Source: Oscillospiraceae bacterium (lineage in GTDB: Bacteria; Bacillota; Clostridia; Oscillospirales; Oscillospiraceae). From it: a stretch of DNA of 64,000 bases. The translations under genes were made by a program, and so were the position numbers. Of the stretch, positions 9,483 to 19,066 are shown in pieces; position 1 is the stretch's first letter, and each line of letters opens with the position of its first letter. The stretch spans positions 124,001 to 188,000 of the forward strand of contig CAJTCG010000008.1 in assembly GCA_910574635.1 (NCBI GenBank), given 5' to 3'. Under the pieces are notes generated by a model that was given only the letters and a program-made list of their open reading frames with translations, did not search any database and was not told the origin of the DNA.

Positions 9483-10081
9483 ACGATCCCTATCAGGTAC
9501 TCGGTATTTCGGAGAGCGCCACCGACGACGAGGTCAAGCGGGCCTATCGGGAGCTGGCAAGGAAATATCACCCGGACAATTACCATGACAATCCCCTGGC
9601 CGACCTGGCCCAGGAGAAAATGAAGGAAATCAACGCCGCTTATGAGGAGATCAACAAACGGCGCAGCGGCGGGGGCAGGACCACCGGCGCCTCCTACGCC
9701 GGAGGCTGGCAGCAGTCCTATGGCTCCGGCGGGTCTTCCTCCGTTTTCCAGCAGGTTCGAGCCGCCATCCAGATGGGCGATATTGCCCGGGCGGAGGCGC
9801 TTCTAAACAATACTGGCGACCACAACGCCGAGTGGAATTTTCTCAAGGGCGCGGTTTGCTACCGAAGGGGCTGGATGGACGAGGCAATGCGTTATTACCA
9901 GACCGCCTGTCAAATGGAACCCAACAACCCGGAGTACCAGCGGGCTCTGAACCTGATGAGGAACGGCTCGCCCTACCGCCCCGGAGGGGAGCCCTTTGGG
10001 ACCTTGTGCGCCGGAAATCCCTGCCTGACCCTTTGCTGTGCCTATACCCTGTGCAACGGCGGCTACTGCTGCTTTATCTGA
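9479..10081 (+). CDS. J-domain protein with TPR-like helices and Cys-rich tail
   Basis: The N-terminal J domain (about residues 1-62; YQVLGISESATDDEVKRAYR, then KYHPDNYHDN with the HPD motif) would stimulate DnaK. A Gly/Ser linker, a short TPR-like helical segment (ARAEALLNN, WNFLKGAVCYRRGWMDEAM) and a hydrophobic, cysteine-rich C-terminus follow. It lacks the zinc-finger and substrate domains of true DnaJ, so it is a class C J-protein. The ATGA overlap with the DUF5685 stop fixes the start. Confidence 0.8.
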   Translation: MNDPYQVLGISESATDDEVKRAYRELARKYHPDNYHDNPLADLAQEKMKEINAAYEEINKRRSGGGRTTGASYAGGWQQSYGSGGSSSVFQQVRAAIQMGDIARAEALLNNTGDHNAEWNFLKGAVCYRRGWMDEAMRYYQTACQMEPNNPEYQRALNLMRNGSPYRPGGEPFGTLCAGNPCLTLCCAYTLCNGGYCCFI

Positions 10082-10099
10082 AAATAAGGGGAGATTGCC

Positions 10100-10981
10100 A
10101 TGATTAAGAGCATGACCGGCTATGGCCGGGCCAGAGAGACGAGGAACAGTCGGGATATCACGGTAGAGGTCCGGGCGGTTAATAACCGCTATTTGGACTG
10201 TACGGTGAAGATGCCCCGACTGTATATCTTTGCCGAGGACGCGCTGAAGGCGCGGGTCCAGAAGGCGGTCTCCCGGGGAAAGGTGGACGTGTTCGTCACC
10301 GTAGACGCCTCCGCCGCCGATGTGACGCAGGTAACGGTCAACCGGGAGTTGGCAGGGCAGTATGCCGCCGCCTTGAATGAGCTGGCGGAGATCTGCGGCC
10401 CCGCGGCGTATAAGGCGACGCCGGAGGTCCTGGCCCGGTTTCCGGACGTGCTGTCTGTCACCAAAGCGGATGAGGACCTTGAAACCGTCAGCGCCGACCT
10501 CTGCGCCGTGCTGGACGCGGCCCTGGCGGCGTTCAACGAGATGCGGGGCGTGGAGGGCGCCCGGCTGGCGGAGGACATTGGGAACCGCCTGAGAGCCATT
10601 GAAGCGTATACAGGGCAGGTGGAGGCCCGCTCCCCGGAGACAGTGGCGGAGTACCGCTCCAAGCTCACCGCCCGGATGCAGGAGGTGCTGCAAAGCGCTT
10701 CCATCGACCCTCAGCGCATTCTCACCGAGGCGGCTATTTACGCCGATAAGGTGGCGGTGGATGAGGAGACCGTCCGTTTACGGAGTCACGCGGCGCAGCT
10801 TCAGACGATGCTGGAATCTACGGAGCCCATGGGGCGGAAGATGGACTTCCTCATCCAGGAGGTCAACCGGGAGGCCAATACCATCGGGTCCAAATGCGGC
10901 GACGTGTCCATCGCCCAAATGGTGGTGAACCTGAAAGCCGAAGTGGAGAAGATGCGGGAACAGGTGCAGAACGTGGAGTGA
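10100..10981 (+). CDS. YicC family endoribonuclease
   Basis: A YicC/YloC protein of 293 residues: [10 protein letters not shown] at the N-terminus, the [11 protein letters not shown] block, and the C-terminal [20 protein letters not shown] signature followed by a conserved [13 protein letters not shown] helix. YicC homologues cleave RNA. AAGGGGAG lies 8 bases upstream. Position before remA-gmk-rpoZ matches B. subtilis yloC-remA-gmk-rpoZ. Confidence 0.9.
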   Translation: MIKSMTGYGRARETRNSRDITVEVRAVNNRYLDCTVKMPRLYIFAEDALKARVQKAVSRGKVDVFVTVDASAADVTQVTVNRELAGQYAAALNELAEICGPAAYKATPEVLARFPDVLSVTKADEDLETVSADLCAVLDAALAAFNEMRGVEGARLAEDIGNRLRAIEAYTGQVEARSPETVAEYRSKLTARMQEVLQSASIDPQRILTEAAIYADKVAVDEETVRLRSHAAQLQTMLESTEPMGRKMDFLIQEVNREANTIGSKCGDVSIAQMVVNLKAEVEKMREQVQNVE

Positions 10982-10983
10982 GT

Positions 10984-11223
10984 ATGGAGTTCATCAATAT
11001 CGGTTTTGGGAGCATGGTCTCCCGAGAGCGGGTGGTGGCCATTGTGGGCCCGGATTCCGCCCCCATTCGCCGCATGACCCAGGAGAGCCGGGAACGGGGG
11101 ATGCTCATCGACGCCACCTATGGGCGGAAAACCGCGTCCATTTTCATCATGGACAGCGACCATGTGATTTTGTCAGCCCTGCCGCCGGAAAAATTCGGCG
11201 CGGGGGAAGAGGAGGAAGCATGA
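10984..11223 (+). CDS. RemA-like DUF370 regulator
   Basis: A 79-residue DNA-binding-type protein with the diagnostic opening INIGFGSMV and the central [21 protein letters not shown] block. In B. subtilis RemA activates matrix and osmoprotection genes as a multimeric ring. It starts 3 bases after yicC and overlaps gmk by 4, the same order as in Bacillus. The acidic GAGEEEEA tail is short and variable in the family. Confidence 0.88.
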   Translation: MEFINIGFGSMVSRERVVAIVGPDSAPIRRMTQESRERGMLIDATYGRKTASIFIMDSDHVILSALPPEKFGAGEEEEA

Positions 11224-11816
11224 AAAAGGGAAAGACGTTCATCGTGTCAGGACCATCCGGCGTGGGGAAGAGTACGGTGCTCCAGGCGCTTTTGAGCAAG
11301 AGGGACGACCTGTATTTCTCCGTATCCGCCACCACCCGCCCTGCCCGGGAGGGTGAGACGGACGGCGTCCACTACCACTTTCTGGATGTGGAAACCTTTC
11401 AGCAGTGGATTGCGGAAGATCAATTTTTAGAGTATGCCGAGTATGTGGGAAACTTCTACGGCACGCCGAAGCGCTTTGTGGACGAGGCCATGGAGCAGGG
11501 GAAGGACGTGATTTTAGACATTGAGATTCAGGGCGCGATTCAAATCGCGGCCAAGCGGCCGGAGACAATCCGCATTTTCATCGCCCCGCCCAGTTGGGCG
11601 GAGCTGGAACGCCGGCTCAGCTCACGGGGAACGGACAGCCAGGAGAAAATCCAAAAGCGGCTGGTCCGGGCTAAGGTGGAGTTTCAGACGGCGCATACCT
11701 ATGATTACTTTGTCATCAACGATTCCGTGGAAAACGCGGTGCGGGAGCTGGAGGCCATTATGACCGCCGAGCACTGCCGTCCCCAGGAGCGTATGGAGAT
11801 CATCAGCGGTAAGTAA
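11220..11816 (+). CDS. gmk: Guanylate kinase
   Basis: It phosphorylates GMP to GDP with ATP. The P-loop GPSGVGKST (residues about 11-19), the GMP-binding [12 protein letters not shown], and the lid motif RL-SRGTD are all visible. Length 198 is standard. It is coupled to the RemA-like gene and followed by rpoZ. Confidence 0.96.
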   Translation: MKKGKTFIVSGPSGVGKSTVLQALLSKRDDLYFSVSATTRPAREGETDGVHYHFLDVETFQQWIAEDQFLEYAEYVGNFYGTPKRFVDEAMEQGKDVILDIEIQGAIQIAAKRPETIRIFIAPPSWAELERRLSSRGTDSQEKIQKRLVRAKVEFQTAHTYDYFVINDSVENAVRELEAIMTAEHCRPQERMEIISGK

Positions 11817-11854
11817 TTGCCATAAACTGCAACAGGAAAGGAAGTCAATTGACT

Positions 11855-12070
11855 ATGATGCTGTATCCCGCCATGAGCAAGCTTAATTCTTATATCCCCA
11901 ACCGCTATATGCTGGTAAACGTGGTGGCCCGCCGGGCCCGCCAGATTGCGGAAGAAGCCGAGATGACCGGGCTTCACCTGGATGAAAAGCCGGTGACTCT
12001 GGCAATTCACGAGGTGGCTGACGGCAAACTCACCTCCGGCGACGCTGACACGGCCGCTGAAGAGGCGTAA
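11855..12070 (+). CDS. rpoZ: RNA polymerase omega subunit
   Basis: A 71-residue omega subunit that helps assemble beta'. The conserved NRYMLVNVVARRARQIAEEA helix and the PVTLAIHEVADGKL segment are present. ATG 11855 is selected because AGGAAAGGAAG ends 10 bases upstream; the in-frame TTG 11849 is too close. Order gmk-rpoZ-priA is conserved in Firmicutes. Confidence 0.9.
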   Translation: MMLYPAMSKLNSYIPNRYMLVNVVARRARQIAEEAEMTGLHLDEKPVTLAIHEVADGKLTSGDADTAAEEA

Positions 12071-12079
12071 CGCCGCCGG

Positions 12080-14524
12080 ATGGAGACCTCACCCATCGTA
12101 AAAGTGGCGGTCAGTGCCGCGCCTTATCACATCGACAAACCCTATGACTATCTGGTCCCGGCGGAGCTGAGGGATTCGGCGGTCCCCGGTGTCCGGGTGA
12201 CCGTACCCTTTGGCCGGGGAAACAAACCGTCGGAGGGCATGATTCTTGCCAGGGGCGAGGGAAAGAAGGTCCAGGGCCTGAAGGCCCTTTCCGCCGTGTT
12301 GGACCGGGAGCCGGTACTGGACGGAGGCGGATTGGCCTTGGCCCTTTGGATGCGGCAGCGGTATTTCTGCACCTTGTCCGAGGCGATTCGGACCATTCTG
12401 CCTGCGGGGCTTTGGTACCGCCTTCAAGAGATCTGGCGCATACAGGCGGAACTGGACCCGGAGACGGTCAAAGCCGCCGCCGGGGGTATCCGCCGGGGGG
12501 CGGAGATTCTGGATGCGCTGGAGCGCTCCGGCGGTTCCGCCGGGCTGGAGGATTTGCGGGAAGCCTGCGGGGACGACATTCTTCCGGCGCTCCGGGCTCT
12601 GGAGAAGGCGGGAGTGGTCTGGCACGAGACGGCGGCAAAGCAGAAGGTAGGGGACAAGACCCGCCGGATGGCGGAGCTGGCCCTCAGCGCCGAGGAGGCC
12701 CTGGCCCTGACGGAGGCAAAGAAGCGTTCCTCTCCCGCCCGTTATGAGGTGGTGAAGCTGCTGGCCGCAAATGGAAAGACGGCCTGTGCGGAAATTACCT
12801 ACTTTACCGGCGCTTCCGCAAGAACCTTGCGGGAAATGGAGAAGGCGGGGCTGCTGGCCTTTTCCGAGGCGGAAGAGCTGCGGGTCTTCCTGCCGGGAAA
12901 CACGGAACCGGGACCTCCCATCGTGCTGAATGAGGAACAGCAGGCGGCTTTTGAGCGGCTCCTCGGACTGGCGGAGGCAGGCCGGGCCTCCGGCGCGCTT
13001 TTGCAAGGCGTGACCGGAAGCGGAAAAACCCAGGTCTATTTGCGGCTGGTCCAGGAGATACTGTCCAAAGGAAGAACCGCCATTGTCCTGGTGCCGGAAA
13101 TTGTGCTGACGCCACAGATGATGGGGAAATTCTCTTCTTATTTTGGAGACGGCGCGGCAATGCTTCACAGCGGCCTTCGCATGGCGGAGCGCTATGACCA
13201 ATGGAAGCGCATCCGCCGGGGAGAGGTCAAGGTGGTGCTGGGTACCCGCTCCGCCATTTTCGCCCCCTTGCAAAACCTAGGCGTTGTTATTTTGGACGAG
13301 GAGCAGGAGGGCAGTTATCTATCGGAAAATCCGCCCCGGTATCATACACGGGACGTTGCCAAATATCTCTGCGCCCGGGATAAGGCTCTGCTGCTTCTGG
13401 GCTCCGCTACGCCGTCCATTGAGACGGCCTGGGCGGCGGAGGCGGGGCAGTATCACAAAGAGCTGCTTCGCCGCCGGTATAATGAGCAGAGTCTCCCTCA
13501 AGTTCTTATCGCCGATCTCCGCCAGGAGATCAAGGCCGGGAATCCCGGCCTCATTGGGGCGGACCTCCGGCGGGAGCTGGAACAAAACCTGGAAAGGGGA
13601 GAGCAGAGCATCCTCTTTTTGAACCGCCGGGGCAGCAGCAGGATGCTGCTTTGCGGGGAGTGCGGCCATGTGCCGGAGTGTCCCCGGTGCAGCGCGCCTC
13701 TGACCTATCACTCCGCCAACGGACGGCTGATGTGCCACCACTGCGGACACTCCCAGAGGAGCTTTGACGCCTGTCCGGTTTGCGGCGGCATCATGAAGCG
13801 GGTGGGAGCGGGCACCCAGAAGGTAGAGGAGGAGCTGGCGGGCTTGTTTCCCGGCGCGGGAATTCTGCGGATGGACGCGGATACCACGGCGGAGGGCCAC
13901 GGAAAGCTGCTGCGGCGCTTCGAGAAGGAACGCATTCCCATTTTGCTGGGCACCCAGATGGTAGCCAAGGGGCTGGATTTTGAGAATGTGACCCTCGTGG
14001 GGGTTTTGGCCGCCGACCTTTCCTTGTATGTGGAGAATTACCGGGCGGCGGAACGGACCTTTGCCCTGCTGACCCAGGTGGTAGGCCGGGCGGGCCGGGG
14101 AAATAAATGCGGCCGGGCAGTCATCCAGACTTACACGCCGGGAAATGGTGTGATTCAATGCGCCGCCCGGCAGGACTACGACCGTTTTTACGAGAGCGAG
14201 ATTCATATGCGGAAGCTCCGCCGCCTTCCGCCTTTCGCCGATCTCTTCACCCTTACGGTCTCCGGCGTGGAAGAAGGATCGGTGCTCCGGACGGCCATCG
14301 GCGTCCGGGACGCGCTGCGGAGGAGGTTTGGGGACGGCGAAGTGCTGGGCCCTGCCCCGGCTCCGGTTTTAAAGGTCAACAACCGTTACCGCTACCGTAT
14401 CCTGCTGATGGGCAAAAATGACAAAGAAACCCGGGAGGAAATCGGCGGGCTGCTGCGGACCTTTGCCGGAAACAGCGCAAACCGGGGATTTAACATTTTC
14501 GCGGAATGCAATGCCGCGGACTAG
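12080..14524 (+). CDS. priA: Primosomal protein N' (replication restart helicase PriA)
   Basis: An 814-residue superfamily 2 helicase that reloads the replisome at stalled forks. Visible are the N-terminal DNA-binding domain, Walker A GVTGSGKTQVY (about residue 315), the DEEQ Walker B box, the two-zinc cluster (CGECGHVPECPRC to CHHCG to CPVCGG), and helicase motifs V and VI (GTQMVAKGLDF, QVVGRAGRG). It begins 9 bases after the rpoZ stop. Confidence 0.96.
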   Translation: METSPIVKVAVSAAPYHIDKPYDYLVPAELRDSAVPGVRVTVPFGRGNKPSEGMILARGEGKKVQGLKALSAVLDREPVLDGGGLALALWMRQRYFCTLSEAIRTILPAGLWYRLQEIWRIQAELDPETVKAAAGGIRRGAEILDALERSGGSAGLEDLREACGDDILPALRALEKAGVVWHETAAKQKVGDKTRRMAELALSAEEALALTEAKKRSSPARYEVVKLLAANGKTACAEITYFTGASARTLREMEKAGLLAFSEAEELRVFLPGNTEPGPPIVLNEEQQAAFERLLGLAEAGRASGALLQGVTGSGKTQVYLRLVQEILSKGRTAIVLVPEIVLTPQMMGKFSSYFGDGAAMLHSGLRMAERYDQWKRIRRGEVKVVLGTRSAIFAPLQNLGVVILDEEQEGSYLSENPPRYHTRDVAKYLCARDKALLLLGSATPSIETAWAAEAGQYHKELLRRRYNEQSLPQVLIADLRQEIKAGNPGLIGADLRRELEQNLERGEQSILFLNRRGSSRMLLCGECGHVPECPRCSAPLTYHSANGRLMCHHCGHSQRSFDACPVCGGIMKRVGAGTQKVEEELAGLFPGAGILRMDADTTAEGHGKLLRRFEKERIPILLGTQMVAKGLDFENVTLVGVLAADLSLYVENYRAAERTFALLTQVVGRAGRGNKCGRAVIQTYTPGNGVIQCAARQDYDRFYESEIHMRKLRRLPPFADLFTLTVSGVEEGSVLRTAIGVRDALRRRFGDGEVLGPAPAPVLKVNNRYRYRILLMGKNDKETREEIGGLLRTFAGNSANRGFNIFAECNAAD

Positions 14525-14536
14525 GAGGTTCAAAGA

Positions 14537-15037
14537 ATGGCATTACGCAAAATTGTGGTGCAGGGTGAGGACTGCCTGAATAAGGTGTGCCGTCCGGTAA
14601 CAGAATTTAACAGCCGCCTGCATCTGCTGATGGATGATTTGCTGGATACTCTCTCTGAAGCAGGGGGCGCGGGACTGGCGGCTCCGCAAGTGGGCGTTCT
14701 CCGCCGGGCCTGTGTGGTGATGGACGACGACACGGAGGAATACATCGAGCTCATTAATCCGTCCATCATTGCGCAGAGCGGAGAACAGACCGGCCCAGAG
14801 GGCTGCCTCAGCGTTCCCGGCAAATGGGGGCTGGTAACCCGGCCCAATTATGTGCGGGTCCGCGCTCAGGACCGGGACGGAAAGTGGTTTGAAGTGGAGG
14901 GGGAGGGCCTGACGGCCCGCTGCTACTGCCACGAGCTGGAACATTTGGATGGTCACCTTTACACGGAGCATATTGACCGCTTCTTGACAGATGAGGAAGT
15001 GGAGGAGTATTTCAGCCAGGAAGAGGGGGCGGACTGA
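14537..15037 (+). CDS. def: Peptide deformylase
   Basis: It removes the N-formyl group from nascent proteins. All three metalloenzyme motifs are present: GGAGLAAPQVG, EGCLSVPG (metal cysteine) and CHELEHLDG (metal histidines and catalytic glutamate; HELEH in place of the commoner HExDH). Length 166. It overlaps fmt by one base (TGATG), so both formyl-methionine genes are co-translated. Confidence 0.95.
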   Translation: MALRKIVVQGEDCLNKVCRPVTEFNSRLHLLMDDLLDTLSEAGGAGLAAPQVGVLRRACVVMDDDTEEYIELINPSIIAQSGEQTGPEGCLSVPGKWGLVTRPNYVRVRAQDRDGKWFEVEGEGLTARCYCHELEHLDGHLYTEHIDRFLTDEEVEEYFSQEEGAD

Positions 15038-15957
15038 TGCGCATTCTCTTCATGGGCACGCCGGACTTTGCCGTAGCTTCTCTCCGCCGTCTTGTGGAGG
15101 ACGGACACGAGATTTGCGGCGTTCTGACCCAGCCGGACAAGCCAAAAAATCGAGGGCACAAGCTCGCGCCAACGCCTGTAAAGGAATATGCCCTCACAAA
15201 AAATTTGGCGGTTTATCAGCCTGCAGCGCTGCGGAATTCCGAGAGTTTGGAGCTGGTGCGCTCCCTGAAGCCGGAGCTGATTGTGGTAGCGGCCTATGGA
15301 AAGCTGCTTCCGGAGGACATTTTGAACGTGCCGCCCCTGGGTTCCATCAACGTCCACTCGTCCCTGCTGCCCAAGTACCGGGGGGCGGCGCCCATCAACT
15401 GGGCGGTGCTGAACGGGGAGACGGAGACCGGTGTCTCCATCATGTATATGGCCAAGGAGCTGGACGCGGGGGACGTCATCCTGCAAAAGTCCACCTCCAT
15501 CGGCGAGACGGAGGACGCCCAGGAGCTCACCCGGCGCCTGGCGGAGCTGGGGGCGGAGGCCATCTCCGAGACTGTCAAAGCCCTTGGGGATGGGACTGCC
15601 GCGCGTATTCCCCAGGACCACGAAAAACACACCTACGCCCCCATGCTGGGGAAGGAGCTGTCCCCCGTGGACTGGACCCGCTCCGCCCATGAAATCAGCT
15701 GCCAGGTCCGGGGCCTGATTCCCTGGCCCTGCGCGGCGACGGACGTCATCAGCGGCGAGGAGATGAAGCTCTACGCCGTGCAGGAAACCGGAGAGGAAAC
15801 TTCGGCCCTCCCCGGCACGGTGACGGCGGCGGGGAAGCAGGGGATCGACCTCGCCTGCGGCGACGGAAAGATCCTCCGGGTGACGGAGCTCCAGGCCAAA
15901 GGCGGCAAGCGCATGTCCGCCGGGGCTTATTTATTGGGACATCCCATTCAACGCTAA
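15037..15957 (+). CDS. fmt: Methionyl-tRNA formyltransferase
   Basis: It formylates initiator Met-tRNA using 10-formyl-THF. The 306-residue protein shows the N-terminal MRILFMGTPDFAVASL, the catalytic SLLPKYRGAAPINWA region with the conserved N and H (NVHSSLLP), and the WTRSAHEISCQVRGLIPWP linker to the C-terminal OB-like tRNA-binding domain. Confidence 0.96.
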   Translation: MRILFMGTPDFAVASLRRLVEDGHEICGVLTQPDKPKNRGHKLAPTPVKEYALTKNLAVYQPAALRNSESLELVRSLKPELIVVAAYGKLLPEDILNVPPLGSINVHSSLLPKYRGAAPINWAVLNGETETGVSIMYMAKELDAGDVILQKSTSIGETEDAQELTRRLAELGAEAISETVKALGDGTAARIPQDHEKHTYAPMLGKELSPVDWTRSAHEISCQVRGLIPWPCAATDVISGEEMKLYAVQETGEETSALPGTVTAAGKQGIDLACGDGKILRVTELQAKGGKRMSAGAYLLGHPIQR

Positions 15958-15972
15958 AATTCGAGGGTGCTT

Positions 15973-16719
15973 ATGCCTTATTATTATGGTGGCTACGGAG
16001 ATTTCCTGGCCAACAATATCTATTTCCTTCTGCTGATTCCGGTGATGATCCTGTCCCTCTGGGCCCAGGTCCAGGTCAGCGGCAGCTTCGATAAGTACAG
16101 CCGGGTCTCCAACCGCCGCCGCCTCACCGGCGCCCAGGCGGCGGAGGCGGTGCTCCGGGCCAACGGGGTTTACGATGTAACCATCACCTCCACCCGGGGC
16201 AAGCTGACGGACCACTACGATCCCCGGGACAATACCATCTATCTCTCCCAAGCCGTCTACTCCTCCGCCACCGTGGCGGCGGTGGGCGTGGCGGCCCACG
16301 AGGCGGGCCACGCTGTCCAGTACGCCGTGGGCTACGCTCCGGTTCGTCTGCGGAGCGCCATTGTGCCTGTGACGAATCTGGGCTCCCGCTGTTCCATGAT
16401 CCTGTTGCTCATCGGACTGCTGTTCTACAGCCAGAGCCTGTTTTTGGTGGGAATCCTGCTGTTTTCCCTGACGACGTTTTTCCAGCTGGTGACCCTGCCG
16501 GTGGAGTTCAACGCCTCCCGCCGGGCTTTGGAGACCATTGAGGGCCGGAATTTGCTGGACCATGAGGAGCTGACCGGAGCCCGGAAGGTCCTCCGGGCGG
16601 CGGCGCTGACCTATGTGGCGGCGCTGCTGATGTCCGCTTTGCAGCTGCTGCGGTATGTGCTCATCTTCCTGGGCCGGAATGGCGGGCGTGACAGCCGCCG
16701 GGGCGGAGGCCGGGGATGA
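15973..16719 (+). CDS. Zinc-dependent membrane protease, YugP-like (DUF2268-independent Zn_peptidase_2 family)
   Basis: A 248-residue membrane metallopeptidase of the YugP family. It has an N-terminal membrane helix (NNIYFLLLIPVMILSLWAQ), the zinc motif HEAGHAVQY at about residues 110-118, and further hydrophobic helices (ILLLIGLLFYSQSLFLVGILLF; AAALTYVAALLMSALQLL). ATG 15973 has GAGGG 5 bases upstream. It sits between fmt and rsmB, a common place for this family in Clostridia, and overlaps rsmB by 4 bases. Its substrate is unknown. Confidence 0.8.
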   Translation: MPYYYGGYGDFLANNIYFLLLIPVMILSLWAQVQVSGSFDKYSRVSNRRRLTGAQAAEAVLRANGVYDVTITSTRGKLTDHYDPRDNTIYLSQAVYSSATVAAVGVAAHEAGHAVQYAVGYAPVRLRSAIVPVTNLGSRCSMILLLIGLLFYSQSLFLVGILLFSLTTFFQLVTLPVEFNASRRALETIEGRNLLDHEELTGARKVLRAAALTYVAALLMSALQLLRYVLIFLGRNGGRDSRRGGGRG

Positions 16720-18026
16720 GCGCCCGCGGGGAAGCGCTGGCCGTCCTGACCGCCTGCCGCGTGCGGGGGGCCTGGGCGGACGCGGCGCTGGGATCGCATC
16801 TAAAGGGGCTTTCGCCCGCCGACGCGGGGCTGTGCAGCCGGATTGTCTACGGCGTTATCCAGAACGAGACGCTGCTGGACTTTTACCTCTCCGGCTTCTG
16901 CTCCCAAAAGCTGGACCACCTCCAGCCGCCTCTGGCGGATATTCTGCGGATCGGGGCCTATCAGATTCTCTTTCTGGACCGGGTGCCGGACAACGCCGCC
17001 GTTCACACGTCGGTGGAGCTGGCCAAGGACGCGGGAAGGGGAGCGGCGGCGGGCTTGGTCAACGCCGTCCTCCGGCGGCTCTGCCGGGAGAAGGAGGCTC
17101 TGCCCGCCATCCCGGACCGGGATGAGGCCAAATACCTCTCTATCCGTTACAGCCACCCGAAATGGCTGGTGAAGCGGCTGCTGGCCCTGCTGGGCCGGGA
17201 GGGAGCGGAGGCGTTTTTAACCAACAGCAACCGCCAGCCTCCCGCCGCCGCCCAGGTCAACACCCTCCGCTGTTCCACGGAGGAGGCGGTATGTGCCTTA
17301 GAGGCTGAGGGCGTCCGGGTGGAGCCGCACCCGTGGCTTCCGGACTGCCTGCTGCTGCAAGGCACGGGGGACTTGGAGCGTCTCCGGGCGTTCCGGGACG
17401 GCATGATTTACATTCAAGACCCGGCGGCCCGCTTGGCGGTGCTGGCGGCGGGGCCCAAAGGCCGGGTGCTGGACGTGTGCGCCGCCCCCGGCGGAAAATC
17501 CTTTGCCGCCGCCATTGCCATGGGGGACCGGGGAGAAATCATCTCCTGCGATCTTCACGAGAATAAGCTGAAGCGCATCCGGGAGGGCGCGGCCCGGCTG
17601 GGCCTGACCTCCATCCGCGCGGAGGCCGCCGACGGGCGGGTCTTTCGGGAGGAATGGCGGGACGGTTTTGATCTGGTGCTGGTGGATGCTCCCTGCTCCG
17701 GCCTGGGCATCCTCCGCAAGAAGCCGGATATCCGCCGGAAAAAGGCGGACGACCTCTTCACCCTGCCGATGGTCCAGAACGCCATTCTGGAAAACGCCGC
17801 CCGTTATGTCCGCCCCGGCGGGACTTTGCTTTACTCCACCTGTACCATTCTGCCGGAGGAGAACGAGGAAGTGGCGGACGCGTTCCTGGGGACCCATCCG
17901 GAGTTTTCCCGGGAAAGGTTTCTTCTGCAGGAGCCCATTGGGCAGGTGGAAGGGCAGATTACCCTCTGGCCCCACCTCCACGACACCGACGGCTTTTACA
18001 TCTGCCGCATGACGCGGCGCGTTTGA
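16716..18026 (+). CDS. rsmB: 16S rRNA (cytosine-967-C5)-methyltransferase
   Basis: A NusB-like RNA-binding domain at the N-terminus (about residues 1-135) is followed by an SAM-dependent Rossmann methyltransferase: VLDVCAAPGGKSFAAA (SAM loop), DAPCSGLGILRKKPD (motif IV cysteine) and YSTCTILPEENEE (motif VI catalytic cysteine). Length 436 is typical. Confidence 0.95.
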   Translation: MSARGEALAVLTACRVRGAWADAALGSHLKGLSPADAGLCSRIVYGVIQNETLLDFYLSGFCSQKLDHLQPPLADILRIGAYQILFLDRVPDNAAVHTSVELAKDAGRGAAAGLVNAVLRRLCREKEALPAIPDRDEAKYLSIRYSHPKWLVKRLLALLGREGAEAFLTNSNRQPPAAAQVNTLRCSTEEAVCALEAEGVRVEPHPWLPDCLLLQGTGDLERLRAFRDGMIYIQDPAARLAVLAAGPKGRVLDVCAAPGGKSFAAAIAMGDRGEIISCDLHENKLKRIREGAARLGLTSIRAEAADGRVFREEWRDGFDLVLVDAPCSGLGILRKKPDIRRKKADDLFTLPMVQNAILENAARYVRPGGTLLYSTCTILPEENEEVADAFLGTHPEFSRERFLLQEPIGQVEGQITLWPHLHDTDGFYICRMTRRV

Positions 18027-18034
18027 GGCGAACC

Positions 18035-19066
18035 ATGACCGATATCAAATCCATGACCCTCCCGGAGCTGCGGGACTTCCTCCAGGGACTGGGGGAGCCC
18101 TCCTTCCGGGGAAAGCAGGTTTTCTCCTGGTTGAGCCGGGGTGCGGCCTCCTTTGACGAGATGTCCAATCTGCCCCGGTCCCTGCGGGAGCGTCTGGCGG
18201 AAACCTGTAGCCTAAGCGTTCCAACGGTGGCCCGGAAACAGGCCTCCGCTAAGGACGGCACCATCAAATACCTGTGGGAACTGGCGGACGGCAACTGCAT
18301 CGAGTCCGTGCTGATGCGCTATCACCATGGGAATACCGTCTGCATCTCCTCCCAAGTGGGCTGCCGGATGGGCTGCGCCTTCTGCGCGTCCACCGTTGCG
18401 GGAAAGGTCCGGGACTTGACCCCGGGGGAGATGCTGGACCAAGTGATCTTCACCCAGAAGGACTCCGGGGCCCCCATTTCCAACATTGTGCTGATGGGCA
18501 TCGGAGAGCCCATGGACAACCTGGACGCCGTGCTGAAATTCCTGGAGATCGTCAACTGCCCCGACGGGCTGAACATTGGGATGCGGCACATCTCCCTGTC
18601 CACCTGCGGCGTCCTGCCGGGAATCCGCCGCCTGGCGGAGCTGGGTTTGCAGCTGACCTTATCCGTATCCCTCCACGCGCCAGACCGGGAAACCCGGTCC
18701 AGGCTCATGCCCGTTAACCGGGCCTATGACGTGGAGGAGCTGTTTGCCGCCTGTCATGCGTATTTCCAGAAGACCGGGCGGCGGATCTCCTTTGAGTACG
18801 CCATGATCGACGGCGTGAACGACCAGGACTGGCAGGCGGACCTCATCGCCAAGCGGCTGCGGGGGATGCCCGGCCATGTGAACCTGATTCCGCTGAACGA
18901 CGTGACGGAAAGCCCCTTCCGGCCCTCCCGCCGGACGGCGGCGTTTCAAAAACGCCTGGAATCTCACGGCTTAACCGCCACCGTGCGGCGGAGCCTGGGT
19001 GGAGATATAGACGCCGCCTGCGGACAGCTCCGCAGGAAGGCAGAGAAAGGGGAGGATTCCCAATGA
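18035..19066 (+). CDS. rlmN: Dual-specificity 23S rRNA/tRNA m2A methyltransferase RlmN
   Basis: A radical-SAM enzyme that methylates A2503 of 23S rRNA and A37 of tRNA. The CxxxCxxC cluster (CRMGCAFC) follows ISSQVGCR; MGIGEPMDN and LSVSLHAPDRETRSRLMPVN are RlmN signatures. ATG 18035 is preferred over TTG 18023: GAGGCG lies 4-9 bases upstream and the TTG would overlap rsmB. Length 343. Confidence 0.95.
   Translation: MTDIKSMTLPELRDFLQGLGEPSFRGKQVFSWLSRGAASFDEMSNLPRSLRERLAETCSLSVPTVARKQASAKDGTIKYLWELADGNCIESVLMRYHHGNTVCISSQVGCRMGCAFCASTVAGKVRDLTPGEMLDQVIFTQKDSGAPISNIVLMGIGEPMDNLDAVLKFLEIVNCPDGLNIGMRHISLSTCGVLPGIRRLAELGLQLTLSVSLHAPDRETRSRLMPVNRAYDVEELFAACHAYFQKTGRRISFEYAMIDGVNDQDWQADLIAKRLRGMPGHVNLIPLNDVTESPFRPSRRTAAFQKRLESHGLTATVRRSLGGDIDAACGQLRRKAEKGEDSQ

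Noticed and set aside
12089..13273. 394-codon minus-strand frame
   Set aside because: Antisense of priA.
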